The notes below the pieces were generated by a model. It did not search any database, was not told where the DNA came from, and worked only from the letters and a program-made list of their open reading frames with translations. A stretch of DNA of 40,459 nucleotides, taken from IMG/VR virus record IMGVR_UViG_3300025009_000230, positions 1 to 40,459 of that record. One strand, 5' to 3'. The first letter of the stretch is position 1; each line of letters starts with the position of its first letter. The translations under genes were made by a program, and so were the position numbers. The DNA comes from a virus. Below, one piece after another: positions 14,653 through 23,796 of the stretch.

Positions 14653-15102
14653 ATGCAACAAATATTACTCAATGGAAAAATGTATTTAGATGAGAATGAT
14701 CAATCCAGAATGAATTATATTATCCAAAATACTGAATCATTTAAACAAACATCCATAACAGACATTCTAGATACAATACATAATTCAAAAAATGCAATCA
14801 AGAAACTAATTAGAGTAGTTGGTAAGGTGTATAGCAATGGTAACATTAACAATAATGATAATAATAATCAAGTTATTGAATCATTTCATTGTTTTGAAGG
14901 ATTATATATTAAAGAAGAAACAAAATATGTAGAGTCATATTATGTAGGTAATTATCCATTAGAACAAAAATTATATGAATGGGCAGAGAATAATGCTAAT
15001 TTAGAGATACTGATAGAGGATTATACAAATTCTATTGGTGAATTTATTAATAATAGTGGTACTACGGAGGATATTTATCATGATACAGCAAGAGCGATGT
15101 AA
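14653..15102 (+). CDS. Hypothetical protein, 149 aa
   Basis: AAAGAGG lies 9 bases before the ATG. The protein is Asn/Asp-rich with a low-complexity NNNDNNNN stretch near residue 62 and a beta pattern around it (residues 50-110). The C-terminus is acidic. No motif recognised. It overlaps the next zinc-ribbon gene by 23 bp. Confidence 0.7.
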   Translation: MQQILLNGKMYLDENDQSRMNYIIQNTESFKQTSITDILDTIHNSKNAIKKLIRVVGKVYSNGNINNNDNNNQVIESFHCFEGLYIKEETKYVESYYVGNYPLEQKLYEWAENNANLEILIEDYTNSIGEFINNSGTTEDIYHDTARAM

Positions 15103-15286
15103 AGAGAAGGAGGATAGTAATGATTTAGATCAATATATTTCAGAAAATTGTGGAATTTGCGGAGAAGGATTAATTAGATTGGAAGATATATGGACAGATT
15201 TAGATTCAGGCAATTATTGTTGCGAAGATTGTGCTAAATATCATAAATTAAACACTGTAAAATGTAAGGAGATGGAAATAAATTAA
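15080..15286 (+). CDS. Zinc-ribbon protein, 68 aa
   Basis: ATG 15080 is chosen because GGAGG lies at a normal distance inside the previous gene; the longer frame from 15035 has no ribosome site. Residues 24-51 hold CGIC ... CCEDC, a four-Cys zinc ribbon, with an acidic N-terminus. It is coupled to the next gene, whose SD (AAGGAG) lies in its last codons. Confidence 0.7.
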   Translation: MIQQERCKEKEDSNDLDQYISENCGICGEGLIRLEDIWTDLDSGNYCCEDCAKYHKLNTVKCKEMEIN

Positions 15287-15548
15287 ACTTATAGAAAAAG
15301 CATTAGAGATAGAAAATTATAATAGAAATCTTGATATGATTATTTCTGGTTCGTGTCCAAAAGAATATGGTATATCTAATGGTAATTTAATTTCTTGTAA
15401 AGAAAATTCAAGTTGTGAAGAAGGTTGGCATAGAGAGTGGACTACTACATTAACTGAAGAAGAATATTATAATTATCTCAAAGAAATCAGCCCATTGTCA
15501 AATGAAGATTTTGATAAGTTTTACTATAAAAATAATATAATAGTTTAA
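15282..15548 (+). CDS. Cys-containing phage protein, about 88 aa, apparent ATT start
   Basis: The frame is open from ATT at 15282, 10 bases after AAGGAG, and overlaps the upstream stop (ATTAA). The first ATG is 15336, which has no ribosome site and would remove a plausible helical N-terminus (KLIEKALEIENYNRNLD). The core has CPKEYGISN, then C-x5-C-x-EGW-x-x-EW, a pattern I associate with a common small Firmicute phage family carrying C-P-x-x-Y/F-G-L and C-x-x-C-W. The start is uncertain; ATG 15336 is the conservative choice. Confidence 0.6.
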   Translation: MKLIEKALEIENYNRNLDMIISGSCPKEYGISNGNLISCKENSSCEEGWHREWTTTLTEEEYYNYLKEISPLSNEDFDKFYYKNNIIV

Positions 15549-15576
15549 AAGGTGAGTTTTAACGTGTTTTAGAAAA

Positions 15577-15617
15577 CCAACCAACGTGACTAAATACTGT
15601 TTTGATGCGTTGGTTGG
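15577..15617 (+). promoter_or_regulatory. 10-bp G+C-rich leader hairpin before the 154-aa gene
   Basis: CCAACCAACG (15577-15586) pairs perfectly with CGTTGGTTGG (15608-15617) around a 21-base loop, and the SD AAAGGAGG follows 10 bases later. There is no U-run after it, so translational control, RNA stability or a protein-binding site is more likely than termination. Confidence 0.55.
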
Positions 15618-15639
15618 AAATAGAAAAAGGAGGAATAAA

Positions 15640-16104
15640 ATGCTTTTATGTTTGAATTGTTACAAAGTTTATAATCAGAAAACAATAAAGAATAATATGT
15701 GCAAAGTTAAAGAGTGCTATGGAGATGTAGTAGAAGTTGATGAATTATTTGTACCAGTAATTGCTGAGTTAAATAGGAAGGGATATAGGACTAGATATTG
15801 CTGTAGCGGGCATTACGCAGATGAATATTCAAGTAGTTACATATTTTTTGCAGAAGATTATGTGTTTCCAAGTTTACCAAAAAGTTATATGTATGATCAA
15901 GATTTAAATCCTTGGGCATATTTGAATACAAATGGACAGCAGAGTAAAAGTAAAAGAAATACTATTCGGTGTGATTTTTATGGTAACAAAAATAAAAGTT
16001 TTAATGAATTGAGTAAAGATATTTTTAATAATGCTATTAATGTGTTGGAGTGGGCAGAAGGGTTAGAAGAGTTTAATATGAAAGATGGAGGAATAAGTAA
16101 TTGA
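15640..16104 (+). CDS. Cys/His-rich conserved phage protein, 154 aa
   Basis: AAAGGAGGAATAAA precedes ATG 15640; the in-frame upstream ATG codon region (15586) lies inside a hairpin and lacks an SD. Residues 4-20 hold CLNC with a later C-x-V-x-x-C. Residues 55-75 hold GYRTRYCCSGH followed by S-S-Y-I-x-F and a P-x-L-P segment. The C-C-S-G-H ... Y-I-x-F signature recurs in uncharacterised Bacillus-phage proteins and probably binds metal. The stop overlaps the TTG start of the CoiA-like gene (TTGA). Confidence 0.7.
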   Translation: MLLCLNCYKVYNQKTIKNNMCKVKECYGDVVEVDELFVPVIAELNRKGYRTRYCCSGHYADEYSSSYIFFAEDYVFPSLPKSYMYDQDLNPWAYLNTNGQQSKSKRNTIRCDFYGNKNKSFNELSKDIFNNAINVLEWAEGLEEFNMKDGGISN

Positions 16105-18380
16105 TTAACAGCGATGTACAATTATTTTGGGCAAATGATGAGAATGGTGATATTGCAATTATATTTGATATGGTTGAAGAAGATAGGAATAAGAAATACA
16201 CTTGTCCTGTTTGTGGATCTGATGTTAAACCTGTTGCTTTAGAAGGTAAAACAAAAGATGGTAAAGTAGCACAAGTATCTTCTCACTTCTCTCATTTTGA
16301 TGCTAGTAAATGTAACAGCGAAAGTGCAGTACATTGGTGGTTTAAAAATAAGATATTGCTCAACGGAGATAATTTTATTATTAAGACAGATGTTGAAAAT
16401 GAATACAAATGCAAAGAAGTGTTGATTGAACAATTTTATAGAACTGAGTTTGGTATTTATAGACCAGATATAACTATCATTACTGAATGTGATAAGACAA
16501 TTTATTTTGAGATGAATTATACTAACAAAAAGAAAATAGAAGATTATATGGATAAGTGGTTAGAGTTAGGCAATCCAGTTGTAGAAGTTGATATTAAGAT
16601 GCTTATGGAAGCAAGTTTCAACAAAAGTACATACGAATTCAGAGCTTTATTTTATGAAGGAAAATGTTTTAATACAAAGAAGAATGATTTGTATTATGAT
16701 ACTATCGGACAATTAAAAGAAAGAATATGTAAAAACAATATTATTGATAATGAAATAAGAGAAAGAATTAGAAAGCTTGATTGGTTTTGGATGGAAACGA
16801 TAAATTATAAAAGAGGAGAAACTAATATTGAGCAGTTGGTAGATTATATTGATTATTCTGAACAAGACGAAAAGGATTTAATTTTTATAATACTATCTAA
16901 GAAAAGATGTGTGTCGATATATGAGGATTATATAAATTATAAGGTTGAATTGTTTGAGAAGTTGGCAAATAATTATATAGGCAGATTGGAAGATGGTATT
17001 TATAAGGAATATTTTTTAATTAGTAAAATTAAAGTTGGTAGAAAAAATAAAAATATTATTTACAATACTATTCAATTGAATAATAATTATTATAAAAATT
17101 TATGCCTAGATTTTGAAGTAATTAAATATACAAAAGAGCAATATTATGAATCTTCAGTTGAAAATGTAGATAATATTATTGAGTTAATACCATATCATAA
17201 TAAAATTAAGGATATTTATTTGAAAATTAAAAGTAATTATTTAGATAAATTAAATAATGATGTAATTTATTATATAGATAAACAATATGATGATCTCTAT
17301 TTATCTATAACACAAAGTAACAACATTAATGATAATTTTCTATATAAGATAACTTTAAAAGATTGGTATACAACTTATTCATCCATATATGTTAGTTTAG
17401 ATCATATTAGATGTGAGTGTAATAATAAAAAGAAGGAAATTAAATTAGACATTATAGATGATAAAAATTATAACAAAAGTGTAGAGTTTATATCTAATAT
17501 TATGTGTGATGGGATAGACCTATATAATCAAAATTTGATTGAGAAAGAAGAGAAGAAACTTAAAGAAAAAATAGAAATGGAAATAAAAAATAAAATATAT
17601 GAACAAAAGGCTTTATTAGAAATTAAAGAAAATAGACAAAATTTTTCAAAGCAACTATTAAATATTTCTAATATTTTTGAAAATCATAAAGAAAAAATAG
17701 TTAATTATTGTTTAGATTATATATTGGATAATAAATACGATAATTTACTATATTTTAAAGATTATAGAGATTTGGAATTTATTATATATAGTGATTCATA
17801 TTTACATGACCCAGAGGGGATTAAAAAATATTACTATAATAATGACTTTGATTTATCCTTAAAAAAATCAAATTGTAAACTTATTAAAATAGAAAGATAT
17901 TTAGATAATAAAATTTATATAACTGAAATAAATAATGATTATGAAATAGATAATAATTTACAAAAACCAGAATATAAATTTACAAAATTATTTAATAAGG
18001 AATTAAATTTATCATTTAAATATATTGGGAAAAATACAAAAAGTTTACTTAGATATGATTTTTTGAATGCAGAAAAACAAATTAAAGAAATTTTAAAAAA
18101 TGTATCTGAATTAAAATATAGTTTTCCAATACATAATTCTGATTTGTATTGTAATAAAATATATGATATTCCTGAAATTACAGACGAAGAAATAAATAAG
18201 AAAATATTTAAAGTTCTTTATCCTATTGTTTGTCTATCAGAAAAGAATAATGATGATATTTTAAAAATACAGTTAAATTCAGATTTTACAATAGAAAATG
18301 GCAACAAAAAACCTTGGTTGATAAAAGGGTTTGTAGAAAGTCTTAGTAAAATTGGAGTTAAAGCATTTAACATAATTTAA
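16101..18380 (+). CDS. CoiA-like nuclease-domain protein with long C-terminal region, 759 aa
   Basis: The N-terminal part resembles competence protein CoiA. A CPVC knuckle (35-38) begins the VKPVALEGKTKDGK segment; HFSHF (62-66), SAVHWWFK (75-82), and a PD-(D/E)xK-like core Y-R-P-D (Asp123) followed by I-Y-F-E (Glu137) and a conserved Lys pair complete it. In CoiA this fold is a predicted nuclease acting in DNA processing. Residues 200-759 are a Lys/Asn/Tyr-rich region with a coiled-coil-like segment near 480-520 and no recognised domain. TTG start 9 bases after GGAGG. It lies directly upstream of the polymerase-like gene and could act with it or in phage recombination. Confidence 0.6.
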   Translation: MINSDVQLFWANDENGDIAIIFDMVEEDRNKKYTCPVCGSDVKPVALEGKTKDGKVAQVSSHFSHFDASKCNSESAVHWWFKNKILLNGDNFIIKTDVENEYKCKEVLIEQFYRTEFGIYRPDITIITECDKTIYFEMNYTNKKKIEDYMDKWLELGNPVVEVDIKMLMEASFNKSTYEFRALFYEGKCFNTKKNDLYYDTIGQLKERICKNNIIDNEIRERIRKLDWFWMETINYKRGETNIEQLVDYIDYSEQDEKDLIFIILSKKRCVSIYEDYINYKVELFEKLANNYIGRLEDGIYKEYFLISKIKVGRKNKNIIYNTIQLNNNYYKNLCLDFEVIKYTKEQYYESSVENVDNIIELIPYHNKIKDIYLKIKSNYLDKLNNDVIYYIDKQYDDLYLSITQSNNINDNFLYKITLKDWYTTYSSIYVSLDHIRCECNNKKKEIKLDIIDDKNYNKSVEFISNIMCDGIDLYNQNLIEKEEKKLKEKIEMEIKNKIYEQKALLEIKENRQNFSKQLLNISNIFENHKEKIVNYCLDYILDNKYDNLLYFKDYRDLEFIIYSDSYLHDPEGIKKYYYNNDFDLSLKKSNCKLIKIERYLDNKIYITEINNDYEIDNNLQKPEYKFTKLFNKELNLSFKYIGKNTKSLLRYDFLNAEKQIKEILKNVSELKYSFPIHNSDLYCNKIYDIPEITDEEINKKIFKVLYPIVCLSEKNNDDILKIQLNSDFTIENGNKKPWLIKGFVESLSKIGVKAFNII

Positions 18381-18395
18381 GGAGGAGGTATTAAT

Positions 18396-21194
18396 TTGAT
18401 TAAGCAACAGCAGTTTTATGTATTCCGTATTAAATCTTCTAGGTTGAAAGAATACAAATACAACGTAGATTTAACCATAGAACAAGCAAGGAAGAATAAA
18501 GAGTTAATATCTCTTGGTAACAGTGAACTGATTAGGCAAATCAAGAACCACAAGGAGGTAGATACTAAAAAACTTCAGGAATTAAACAAAATAAAGAAAA
18601 ACATTAAGTTTCAAAAATCATCAGATGCAAATATTAAAGCATTGGGGAATATCCAAAAACAAATTGATGATATATTATTTATTCCAGAAGTAATTGTAAC
18701 AAATATAAACTCAAATAGTCAATATAAGAATATGTATGCTGATACTATAACTGTGAATGGGAAGGTTTTTAGGAGATTCATGTGTGGTAGTGGTCATTCC
18801 CGAAATAGCAAGGTTATTTTTGTAGAAGAAGAAACTATCAATAGAATTAAACCTATATTAGAAAATGGGTATGACAATGAAAAAGACTTCAGTGCAAATA
18901 AATTTAATGCCTATTTTGCCCTCTACAGCAGTAGCACATACAAAGTAAGAAACTTAAATTTCTGTGTTGTAAAAGATTTAGAAGTAAATATTAAGAGAAA
19001 AGTGGATTTTGTATTTCAGGATGAAGAAAAAACATGGGTAGAAGAGTTAGATAATCATTCTATAGATTTAAAACCTCATGACGGAGAAGGTATTTTAACT
19101 ATTAGAGGTGCAAAGATTTGGGCAGAGGATCTAGAAATTAAAGATTACATTCCAGGATTTTTCGGGATTAGAAATTCGTTTATTAAAGGGATGTTAATTT
19201 CCTACCCCGTGGATGAGTACACTAATGAAATATCAGGCACATGTAAATTTGTAGATGCATGGGGGACTGAAAGAAATTCTAATGATTATGATATTTTTCT
19301 CACGACTAGTCAACTAAAATTATGGAAGAATTATAAGTCACTTGAGGAATTTACTAAAAACTGTGAAGATAATAATTTGTCTTGGGGAGTATGTCATGTT
19401 GCTCCCCAACGCAACAATAATTATTGTTTGACAAACTACCAATATTTACAGACATTAGATATGAAAGATGATGATATTACAGAACTTTGTAAATTCAATG
19501 TAGATTGGTTTAATGATATTTTAGGTGGAGATTCTATAAAAACAGCTTTGTATTTATTAGGTAAAGGTGTTGAAAAAATAGCAAATATAGATGATATTCA
19601 CAATACCATTGTGAAAGCTATTTTATTAAACAATACCTTATCTAAAGACATATATATACAAACTAAAATAATGAGTAGTATAAGAAAAAAGATTCAACAC
19701 TCATATGCTGGAAAAGTTCTTGTTCAAGGAGGATACCAAACTATGTTGGCAGATCCATTTAGTTTATGTCAAAACATATTTGGTGAAAAACCAGAAGATT
19801 GTACTGGATTACTTAATGAAGGAGAACATTATTCAGCATATTGGAATAGTAAAAATGTAACAAGTGTTGATGCGTGTAGAAGTCCTCTTACCCATTACTC
19901 AGAACATAATATATTAAATCTTCAAAATCATAATGCGGTTAATCATTGGTATAGATATCAAACAACTGGAATTATTTATCCAACACTAGGATTAGACACA
20001 ATTCGTCACGCAGATTCAGATTTCGACCTAGATTTGGTATTTACTTCCAATAGTTCAGTATTTCTAAGATGCGCTCATAAAGACACTTTGCCTATTACAT
20101 ATGAAAAGAAAACTGCTCCAATTGACAAACTTACAGAAGATGCAATGTTTCAAGCAGATTTATTGAGTTTTAGCAATGATATAGGTACTATTACTAATTA
20201 TTCTACAGATATGTATACTATGTTAGAGAACTTTCACAAAGGAGGTAAATCTCATGATACAATATTAGAAAGATTAAAAATAACTCGTATGCTTCAAGGA
20301 AATGCAATAGATAAGTCTAAAGGGGTGCAAGTGCAAGACTTCCCTAAAGATTGGATTACTTATCAAACAATAAGATATAAAGATGAATTAGATGAAGATG
20401 GCAATATAATTGAAGGCAAAGAGAAAGATACACCAGAATCAATTAAAGAAAAGAAATTCCTAAATAAATTAGTAATTCATAAGAAACCATATTTTCAAGG
20501 TTGGATATATTCAAAATATAGGAAGAAGTATTTAGAATATATAGATAAGGCTAATTTGTATTGTAAAGTAATTTTTAAATTATCATTAGATCAATTAAAA
20601 GAAAAGAGAAGAAAAACTAAGGAAGAAAATGATTACATGAAGTTTCATTATCATAATTTACCTCTTAGTATATCTCCAAGTGTGATGAATAAATTGTGTT
20701 GGCACATGGAGTCTGCTTGTAAAGATATAAAAACAGAGGTTAATGTAGGTAATAACGCAGACATTGTAGAAGTATTAAAAGATAAAGATATAGAGAAAAA
20801 TGATGTGATATTTTCAAAAGTTTTGAAATTGTATAAAGATTTTTGTGGAAAAAAGAGAATTCATGAGAAAACTAAACAAAGATCATATACAAAAGATAAA
20901 TATGATGAAGAATCTTATGATGATTTACAAACATTTTACAAACAAATATATAGAGAAGCGTATAAAATATGTTCAAATACCTCAGAATTAATAAACTATG
21001 CTACAGAAATTACCTATGAATTATATCCAAAAGACAAGAAAGATTTCTTGTGGGATGTATTTGGAAAAGATGTTTTAGTAAATATAGAAAAGAATAAACA
21101 AGATAAGGTTTTTATACCTGTATTAGACGATAATGGTACAATCGAATATTTAGGAGATAAGTTTAAATTACAGGAGGTTGTATATGATATTTAA
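18396..21194 (+). CDS. Putative single-chain DPBB RNA polymerase (YonO-like), 932 aa
   Basis: The frame has GKVLVQGGYQTMLADP near residue 445, then ACRSPLTHYSEHNILN near 492 and HADSDFDLD at about 538-546. The last resembles the metal-binding N-A-D-F-D-G-D loop of RNA polymerases, keeping the D-x-D-x-D triad (Asp542, Asp544, Asp546) but with Leu in place of Gly. A DP ... RSP ... D-x-D-x-D order with a double-psi-barrel polymerase length close to SPbeta YonO (about 900 aa) supports a DNA-dependent RNA polymerase for late genes. TTG start after AAGGAGGAGG. The assignment is by motif only and the overall sequence is very divergent. A nuclease or structural protein cannot be excluded. Confidence 0.5.
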   Translation: MIKQQQFYVFRIKSSRLKEYKYNVDLTIEQARKNKELISLGNSELIRQIKNHKEVDTKKLQELNKIKKNIKFQKSSDANIKALGNIQKQIDDILFIPEVIVTNINSNSQYKNMYADTITVNGKVFRRFMCGSGHSRNSKVIFVEEETINRIKPILENGYDNEKDFSANKFNAYFALYSSSTYKVRNLNFCVVKDLEVNIKRKVDFVFQDEEKTWVEELDNHSIDLKPHDGEGILTIRGAKIWAEDLEIKDYIPGFFGIRNSFIKGMLISYPVDEYTNEISGTCKFVDAWGTERNSNDYDIFLTTSQLKLWKNYKSLEEFTKNCEDNNLSWGVCHVAPQRNNNYCLTNYQYLQTLDMKDDDITELCKFNVDWFNDILGGDSIKTALYLLGKGVEKIANIDDIHNTIVKAILLNNTLSKDIYIQTKIMSSIRKKIQHSYAGKVLVQGGYQTMLADPFSLCQNIFGEKPEDCTGLLNEGEHYSAYWNSKNVTSVDACRSPLTHYSEHNILNLQNHNAVNHWYRYQTTGIIYPTLGLDTIRHADSDFDLDLVFTSNSSVFLRCAHKDTLPITYEKKTAPIDKLTEDAMFQADLLSFSNDIGTITNYSTDMYTMLENFHKGGKSHDTILERLKITRMLQGNAIDKSKGVQVQDFPKDWITYQTIRYKDELDEDGNIIEGKEKDTPESIKEKKFLNKLVIHKKPYFQGWIYSKYRKKYLEYIDKANLYCKVIFKLSLDQLKEKRRKTKEENDYMKFHYHNLPLSISPSVMNKLCWHMESACKDIKTEVNVGNNADIVEVLKDKDIEKNDVIFSKVLKLYKDFCGKKRIHEKTKQRSYTKDKYDEESYDDLQTFYKQIYREAYKICSNTSELINYATEITYELYPKDKKDFLWDVFGKDVLVNIEKNKQDKVFIPVLDDNGTIEYLGDKFKLQEVVYDI

Positions 21195-22047
21195 TGAGTT
21201 AGAATATGCTAAAAAAATGCTTGTAAAAGGTTTTATAGGTGATAGATATACGATGGAGTTAAAAATATTGGCAAAATATTATAATAAGAAAGATGGATTA
21301 AAAACAGATGCTATTAAAGCAAAATTGAAAGATTTTTGTATAAAATATTTACCAAAGTATAATGAAGTATTACATCTAGAAATGATAACTAAGGCATCAA
21401 AGTATGGAGTTCAAAAGAAGAATACTTTGATGAAGATACCTCCTATCCCTATAACTAAAAGTGAACTTGATAAGATAGAATCGCTTAATGATATAAAATT
21501 AGAAACTATTGCTTTTACTGCTTTAGTATTAAGCAAGATAGATAAATATAGGCCAAAAAAGAAAAATAATAAGAAGAATGAATATCATTGTAATAACTTA
21601 CAAGAGATGTTTATAAACTCAAAAGTTAGAAGTGATAAAGAACAGAGAGAAGACTATATAAGGAAATTGTCAGTAACAGAATTATTTGATTTAACTGTGT
21701 TTACAACTTTAAAAATTAATTTTGTAGACGAATCAGAAGATCCTGAATTAAGAATTTGTAAATACGAGAATTTTGTTTTAGAGTATTTAAGTTATAAAGG
21801 TGAAAATGTTGAAGATTGTATAGTATGTTGTACTCCTTTCTTGCCGACAAATAATTTTCAGCGATATTGTAAAATATGTGCAAAAGATATTGAGAAAGAA
21901 AATCATAAAGATAGAAATCGTGAACATATGCGAAAAAAACGTTCTGTGGACGAAGGAGAAAACCCTGCAAATGCAAGTGAGGCAAGCGTTTTAAGTATCC
22001 AATGCGAATCCGTATATATGAATATAATAGAAACGCAAACACAGTAA
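21184..22047 (+). CDS. C-terminal zinc-finger protein, 287 aa
   Basis: It overlaps the end of the polymerase-like gene by 11 bp; AGGAGG lies 6 bases before ATG 21184 (a TTG at 21178 is too close). The N-terminal 190 residues are helical and Lys-rich. Near residues 217-238 CIVC ... CKIC forms a four-Cys zinc finger, followed by a very basic segment (KENHKDRNREHMRKKRS). The tail is low complexity. Tight coupling suggests a partner of the polymerase-like protein, for example a template-binding or specificity factor. That is inference. Confidence 0.65.
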   Translation: MIFNELEYAKKMLVKGFIGDRYTMELKILAKYYNKKDGLKTDAIKAKLKDFCIKYLPKYNEVLHLEMITKASKYGVQKKNTLMKIPPIPITKSELDKIESLNDIKLETIAFTALVLSKIDKYRPKKKNNKKNEYHCNNLQEMFINSKVRSDKEQREDYIRKLSVTELFDLTVFTTLKINFVDESEDPELRICKYENFVLEYLSYKGENVEDCIVCCTPFLPTNNFQRYCKICAKDIEKENHKDRNREHMRKKRSVDEGENPANASEASVLSIQCESVYMNIIETQTQ

Positions 22048-22055
22048 TGGTTTGA

Positions 22056-22119
22056 GCAATAATTTATCTATTATATTTATAATTTATAAGGTGTGGTCGA
22101 TCACTTTGTAAATTATTGC
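22056..22119 (+). promoter_or_regulatory. Long intergenic hairpin
   Basis: GCAATAATTTA (22056-22066) pairs perfectly with TAAATTATTGC (22109-22119). Inside, AAGGTG and CACTTT can pair. No U-run follows. It lies between the zinc-finger gene and the 92-aa gene. Confidence 0.55.
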
Positions 22120-22136
22120 AGAAATAAAAATAAATA

Positions 22137-22149
22137 ACTCCAAAGGAGT
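22137..22149 (+). promoter_or_regulatory. SD-sequestering mini-hairpin
   Basis: ACTCC-AAA-GGAGT folds the AAAGGAG ribosome site of the following TTG-initiated gene into a 5-bp stem. Confidence 0.5.
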
Positions 22150-22160
22150 CCTTATAACAC

Positions 22161-22439
22161 TTGGAAAGAATAAGTCGCGATGAAATGTACTATCTCATAG
22201 AAAAGGGAGTTTTAACTCAAATAAAGAATGGTGGATATAAAGAATATTCAGGTGATAAAAAATTAGTTGTCACAGGAAAATTCGGAAGTGGCAGAGGAAA
22301 ACAAAGATATGCCCCACCAACATTGCTTTATAAACTAGCAAATTTAAAATCTAAAGAATTAGTAGATATGGATAAAGTTAAAGATAACCAAAAGTATTTG
22401 TTTAGTGACAATAGTAGTAACAGTGAATGTGTCTTATGA
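22161..22439 (+). CDS. Hypothetical basic protein, 92 aa
   Basis: TTG start 12 bases after AAAGGAG, which is itself inside a small hairpin. The sequence SRDEMYYLIEKGVLTQ, then K-N-G-G-Y and GSGRGKQRYAPPTLLYKL, suggests a short helical head and a basic middle that could touch nucleic acid. No family recognised. It is followed 42 bp later by the PIN-PhoH gene. Confidence 0.65.
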   Translation: MERISRDEMYYLIEKGVLTQIKNGGYKEYSGDKKLVVTGKFGSGRGKQRYAPPTLLYKLANLKSKELVDMDKVKDNQKYLFSDNSSNSECVL

Positions 22440-22481
22440 CACTAATTATAAAATAATAAGGACAGGTGGTATCAAATAATA

Positions 22482-23732
22482 TTGCAGAAAAAGTGTTCTA
22501 GTGACACCAATTGCCTGATGCAATATTCAAAAGAAATATTTGAACAATTTGATAAAATATATATTGTGGGATATGTGCTTCGGGAATTAGAGAGAAATAA
22601 ACATAGTCAAAATGAAGAAAAGAAATATCTTTCTAGAAGAGCATGTAGAGATATTGAAGCAAATAGGGATAAAGTAATTTATTTTGTTAGTGAAAATGAA
22701 TATGACATGCCTGAATGCTTTGATAAAGATATAGTCGATAATAGAATTATATCAAATATTAGGGAATTATGTGCAAAAGATAATGAAATAATTGCATTAA
22801 GTAATGATATTCTATTTAAATTTACTTGTGAATCTATTGATATTATTTGTGAAAAATTTGGTAATAAAAGTGAAAATAATTTAGAAAGATACAATGGAAT
22901 TAGAGAAGTATTTTTAACTGAAAGAGATTATGTAAGAGTAAGAGATAGTGAAATAAATCAATTAGATTGCTTTCCTAATGAATATATTATTATCAATAAT
23001 ACAACAAAAGATGAGCAATATTTGTATATGTGGAATGAACAATATCTTGAGGAAGTTAAGGTAAAACCAATAACTAACAAATATCTTAGCACAAAGGATG
23101 CAGTTGTTCATTATGATCTTTATCAAAAAGCTTTTATACATATGCTTCAGAACGAAAATGTAAAAATTATGATTACTGACAGTATTTACGGAGCTGGGAA
23201 ATCTTACATTATGTTACATTGGGCATTACAACAATTAGGAAGCAATAATAATGGTAGATATAGTAAAATGTATTTTGTGAAAAGTGATTCACCACCTGAT
23301 AATAGAAAACCATATCCTGCAATCCCAGGAGGTATACTAGAAAAAAGTGAAGGAATTCTTGGAGTTTTATGTGACACTACATCTGAAGATAGTATTAGTG
23401 AATTTATGAATAGAAATAGCAAAATTGAAGTTTTACCAATTCAATTTGCAAAATCTCGTAGTTTACGTAATTCAATTCTATTTATTACAGAAGCGCAAGA
23501 CTTTACTCCTTCAGAGATGGAAAGATTACTTTCTAGGATTGGAGAGGATACTGTTGTTTTATTAGATGGGTCTACAAGGCAGATTGATAATAGATATTGC
23601 AAACACAGAAATGGATTAACCGTTGCTAGTGAAAACTTTAAGGATAAATCAATATCCGCACAGGTAAATATGATAGAAGATTTCAGAAGTGAAATTAGTA
23701 AAATGGTTAGTGAAATGGATTGGCATGATTAA
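22482..23732 (+). CDS. PIN-PhoH-type ATPase, 416 aa
   Basis: The N-terminal PIN-like RNase domain starts with S-D-T-N (Asp8, Asn10) and YIVGYVLRELE near residue 28, as in PIN-PhoH proteins such as YlaK. The PhoH ATPase domain has Walker A D-S-I-Y-G-A-G-K-S (233-241), Walker B L-F-I-T-E-A-Q-D (Glu337, Gln339; Thr in place of the usual Asp), and LLDGSTRQID near residue 365, equivalent to the G-D-x-x-Q-I-D motif. Family members are ATP-driven RNA helicases coupled to RNA cleavage. TTG start after AGGTGG. Location next to the polymerase-like gene suggests a role in phage RNA metabolism. Confidence 0.8.
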   Translation: MQKKCSSDTNCLMQYSKEIFEQFDKIYIVGYVLRELERNKHSQNEEKKYLSRRACRDIEANRDKVIYFVSENEYDMPECFDKDIVDNRIISNIRELCAKDNEIIALSNDILFKFTCESIDIICEKFGNKSENNLERYNGIREVFLTERDYVRVRDSEINQLDCFPNEYIIINNTTKDEQYLYMWNEQYLEEVKVKPITNKYLSTKDAVVHYDLYQKAFIHMLQNENVKIMITDSIYGAGKSYIMLHWALQQLGSNNNGRYSKMYFVKSDSPPDNRKPYPAIPGGILEKSEGILGVLCDTTSEDSISEFMNRNSKIEVLPIQFAKSRSLRNSILFITEAQDFTPSEMERLLSRIGEDTVVLLDGSTRQIDNRYCKHRNGLTVASENFKDKSISAQVNMIEDFRSEISKMVSEMDWHD

Positions 23733-23764
23733 CTCCCTCAGTCTGTATTACTGTACGGAGTCAT

Positions 23765-23796
23765 AAGGTATAGAGTGTTTTTTCTATCACCTTTTT
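23765..23796 (+). terminator. Rho-independent terminator after the PhoH gene
   Basis: AAGGTATAG pairs with CTAT-C-ACCTT (one bulge) and TTTTT follows. From 23797 to 24021 I see an SD-like AAGGAGG near 23810 but no usable frame after it. Confidence 0.7.
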
